DNA of 64,000 nucleotides from Metapseudomonas otitidis (lineage in GTDB: Bacteria; Pseudomonadota; Gammaproteobacteria; Pseudomonadales; Pseudomonadaceae). The stretch is from NCBI RefSeq assembly GCF_900111835.1, contig NZ_FOJP01000012.1:62001-126000 (forward strand). Reading direction: 5' to 3'. The notes under the pieces were generated by a model. It was not told the DNA's origin. It did no database searches and saw only the letters and a program-made list of their open reading frames with translations. A program made the translations under genes and the position numbers. Each line of letters starts with the position of its first letter. Positions within the stretch are counted from its first letter, which is position 1. Positions 62,359 through 64,000 of this stretch are shown piece after piece.

Positions 62359-64000
62359 TCAGTGGCCGGGCGCGGTCTGGCGCCAGGCCTGGGAGCGGCG
62401 CAGCAGGCCGCGCGAGGCCCCGGCCAGCAGCAGCGAGACGGCGGCCGAGGTGAGCAGGATCAGGGTGGACATGGCGGCCGCGCCGCCGACGTTGCCGGCG
62501 TCGTCCATGTTCAGCACGGCGACGGCGGCGAGCACGCTGTCCGGGCTGTAGAGGAAGATCGCGGCGGACACGGTGGTCATGGCCGAGACGAACAGGTAGC
62601 GGACGATGTCCAGCAGCGCCGGCAGGCAGATGGGCACCGTTACCTTCAGGTAGTGGCGGTACAGCGGCATCTTCAGCGACAGCGCGGCGGCCTCGAACTC
62701 GCCGTCGAGCTGGCGCAGCGCGGTGCTGGCGGTCATCTGCGCGGTGGTGAGGAAGTGCGCGATGGAGCACACCACCAGCAGCGTCATGCTGCCGTAGAGG
62801 CCGTGCAGCGGGTTGGCCGGCAGGTTGAAGAAGAAGACGTAGCCCAGGCCCAGCACCAGCCCGGGCACCGCCATGGGCACGAAGCTGAGCAGGCGCAGCA
62901 CCTGGTTCAGGGCGCGCTGGCCGTGGGTCTTCTCCATCAGCCAGGCGCCGGTGAAGATCAGCGCGCCGCCGAACAGCGCGGTGCAGGTCGCCAGGGTCAG
63001 GCTGTTGCGGTACGCCAGCCAGCCGCCGCCGGCGGTTTCCTCGAAGGCGTAGTGACGCAGGGACAGCGACAGGTTGTAGGGCCAGAACTTCACCAGCGAG
63101 GAGTACACCGCCATGCCCAGCACCCCCAGCAGCACGGCGCAGACCAGCAGCACCAGGGCGAGGAAGCCGGCATCCCGCAGGCGCGAGGGCTTGGGCTGGT
63201 GGACCTGGGCGCGGCCGCTCATGGCATCGTTCTGGCGCCGGCGCAGCCAGGCATCGACGCCGAAGCTGAGCAGCGCCGGCAGCAGCAGCACCATGCCGAT
63301 CAGCGCACCACGACCGAACTGCTGCTGCCCCACCACCGCCTTGTAGGCCTCCAGGGCCAGCACCTGGTAGTCGCCGCCCACCACCACCGGCACGCCGAAG
63401 TCGGTGATGGTCAGGGTGAACACCAGGCAGAAGGCGGCGAACACGGCCTGGCGCGTGGCCGGCCAGGTGATGCTACGGAAGGCCTTCCAGGGCCCGGCGC
63501 CCATGCTGGAGGCGGCGTCGAACAGGCGGCCGTCGGCCAGGGACAGCGCCGAGATGAGGATCATCAGCGCATGGGGGAAGGTGTAGATGGCCTCGCCCAG
63601 GACGATGCCCCAGAAGCCGTAGATGTTGTCCGGCAGCCAGCCACGCAACAGGCCCTGGTTGCCGAACAGGTAGATCAGCGCGATGCCCGGCAGCATCGAT
63701 GGCGCCAGCAGCGGCAACAGGGAGATGCCGCGCCACAGCCCCTTGGCCGGGATCAGCGTGCGGGTCAGGGCGTAGGCGAACAGGTAGGCCACCGGCACCA
63801 CCAGGGCGGCGACGCTGAGGGAGACCTTGAGGCTGTTGCCCAGCAGCCAGTGGAAGTTGGCGCTGGCCAGCAGCTCGCGGGCGGCCACCAGGCCACCGCC
63901 CTGCCCGGCTTCACCGCTGAAGCCGCGCCAGAAGATGGCCGCCAGGGGCAACACCACGGCGACGGCGAGGAAGGCCAGGAACAGGCACTTGCCGCCCTGG
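62359..64000 (-). CDS. AEP ABC transporter permease, double domain (runs off right edge)
   Basis: At least 546 residues are present and the frame is open to the window edge. Two binding-protein-dependent permease domains are fused: one with GIALIYLFGNQGLLRGW and the EAA-like loop DAASSMGAGPWKAFRSITWPA, the second with EAAALSLKMPLYRHYLKVTVP. About 12 helices are seen. Such double permeases serve AEP (TIGR03262-type) and iron importers. The ATPase gene should lie beyond the edge. GTG at 63955-63957 is an internal codon, not the real start. Confidence 0.85.
   Translation of the reverse strand, partial: QGGKCLFLAFLAVAVVLPLAAIFWRGFSGEAGQGGGLVAARELLASANFHWLLGNSLKVSLSVAALVVPVAYLFAYALTRTLIPAKGLWRGISLLPLLAPSMLPGIALIYLFGNQGLLRGWLPDNIYGFWGIVLGEAIYTFPHALMILISALSLADGRLFDAASSMGAGPWKAFRSITWPATRQAVFAAFCLVFTLTITDFGVPVVVGGDYQVLALEAYKAVVGQQQFGRGALIGMVLLLPALLSFGVDAWLRRRQNDAMSGRAQVHQPKPSRLRDAGFLALVLLVCAVLLGVLGMAVYSSLVKFWPYNLSLSLRHYAFEETAGGGWLAYRNSLTLATCTALFGGALIFTGAWLMEKTHGQRALNQVLRLLSFVPMAVPGLVLGLGYVFFFNLPANPLHGLYGSMTLLVVCSIAHFLTTAQMTASTALRQLDGEFEAAALSLKMPLYRHYLKVTVPICLPALLDIVRYLFVSAMTTVSAAIFLYSPDSVLAAVAVLNMDDAGNVGGAAAMSTLILLTSAAVSLLLAGASRGLLRRSQAWRQTAPGH

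Overview
The window is GC-rich chromosomal DNA that looks like Pseudomonas sensu lato. The main reasons are an eleven-gene hxc-type type II secretion locus in the order I recall from P. aeruginosa, a Ku/LigD pair with the pseudomonad LigD domain order, Pseudomonas-style REP hairpins, and many small pseudomonad stress proteins. A chromosomal subclass B3 metallo-beta-lactamase of the L1/POM/PAM type suggests the otitidis/alcaligenes/resinovorans side of the genus. That last placement is inference.

Layout. Positions 1-16000 form a stress and DNA-repair island. It holds KGG-repeat proteins, two YciE/YciF-type ferritin-like proteins, small membrane proteins, a DUF421 operon, an MBL-fold hydrolase, a short-chain dehydrogenase, a DUF4142 protein, a 21-cysteine copper-storage-like protein, Ku, a DUF3182-like protein, an alpha/beta hydrolase, a Na+/H+ antiporter and LigD. 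Several of these genes have GAAC-type (AlgU-like) promoter candidates. Positions 16000-19500 hold a ClpP-like protease divergent from a MarR regulator, then a soluble CBS-domain histidine kinase with a double-receiver response regulator. Positions 19600-23800 hold the B3 lactamase and a phosphonate/phosphite-type ABC transporter. Next come a long non-coding repeat, selD-mnmH, a cysteine-bearing regulator and a xanthine/urate permease. An FAD oxidoreductase behind a perfect 25-bp palindrome lies at 29307.

Positions 31036-41117 are the complete hxc locus, with no recognisable secreted substrate beside it in the window. Positions 41228-46408 hold a second zinc dehydrogenase, a DUF72 protein and a tightly overlapped ybhP-clsB-ybhN-like membrane-lipid operon. 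A strikingly AT-rich gap precedes an EgtB-EgtD fusion for ergothioneine synthesis.

Positions 49443-52607 carry four tandem paralogous genes of about 231 residues each. Their function is unknown to me, and this is the most novel block in the window. After several small hypothetical genes come a TetR/MFP/ABC efflux operon resembling cecR-ybhGFSR and a cluster of REP hairpins. The window ends with a 2-aminoethylphosphonate (AEP) uptake and degradation cluster (FAD oxidase, LprI-like protein, AEP-binding protein, PhnX, permease). It runs off the right edge.

Common themes are oxidative, desiccation and DNA-damage survival (Ku/LigD, ferritin-like proteins, ergothioneine, copper storage) and phosphorus scavenging (two phosphonate-type transporters, PhnX, and an Hxc system whose P. 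aeruginosa relative responds to phosphate limitation). All functions come from sequence reading; no database search was run.
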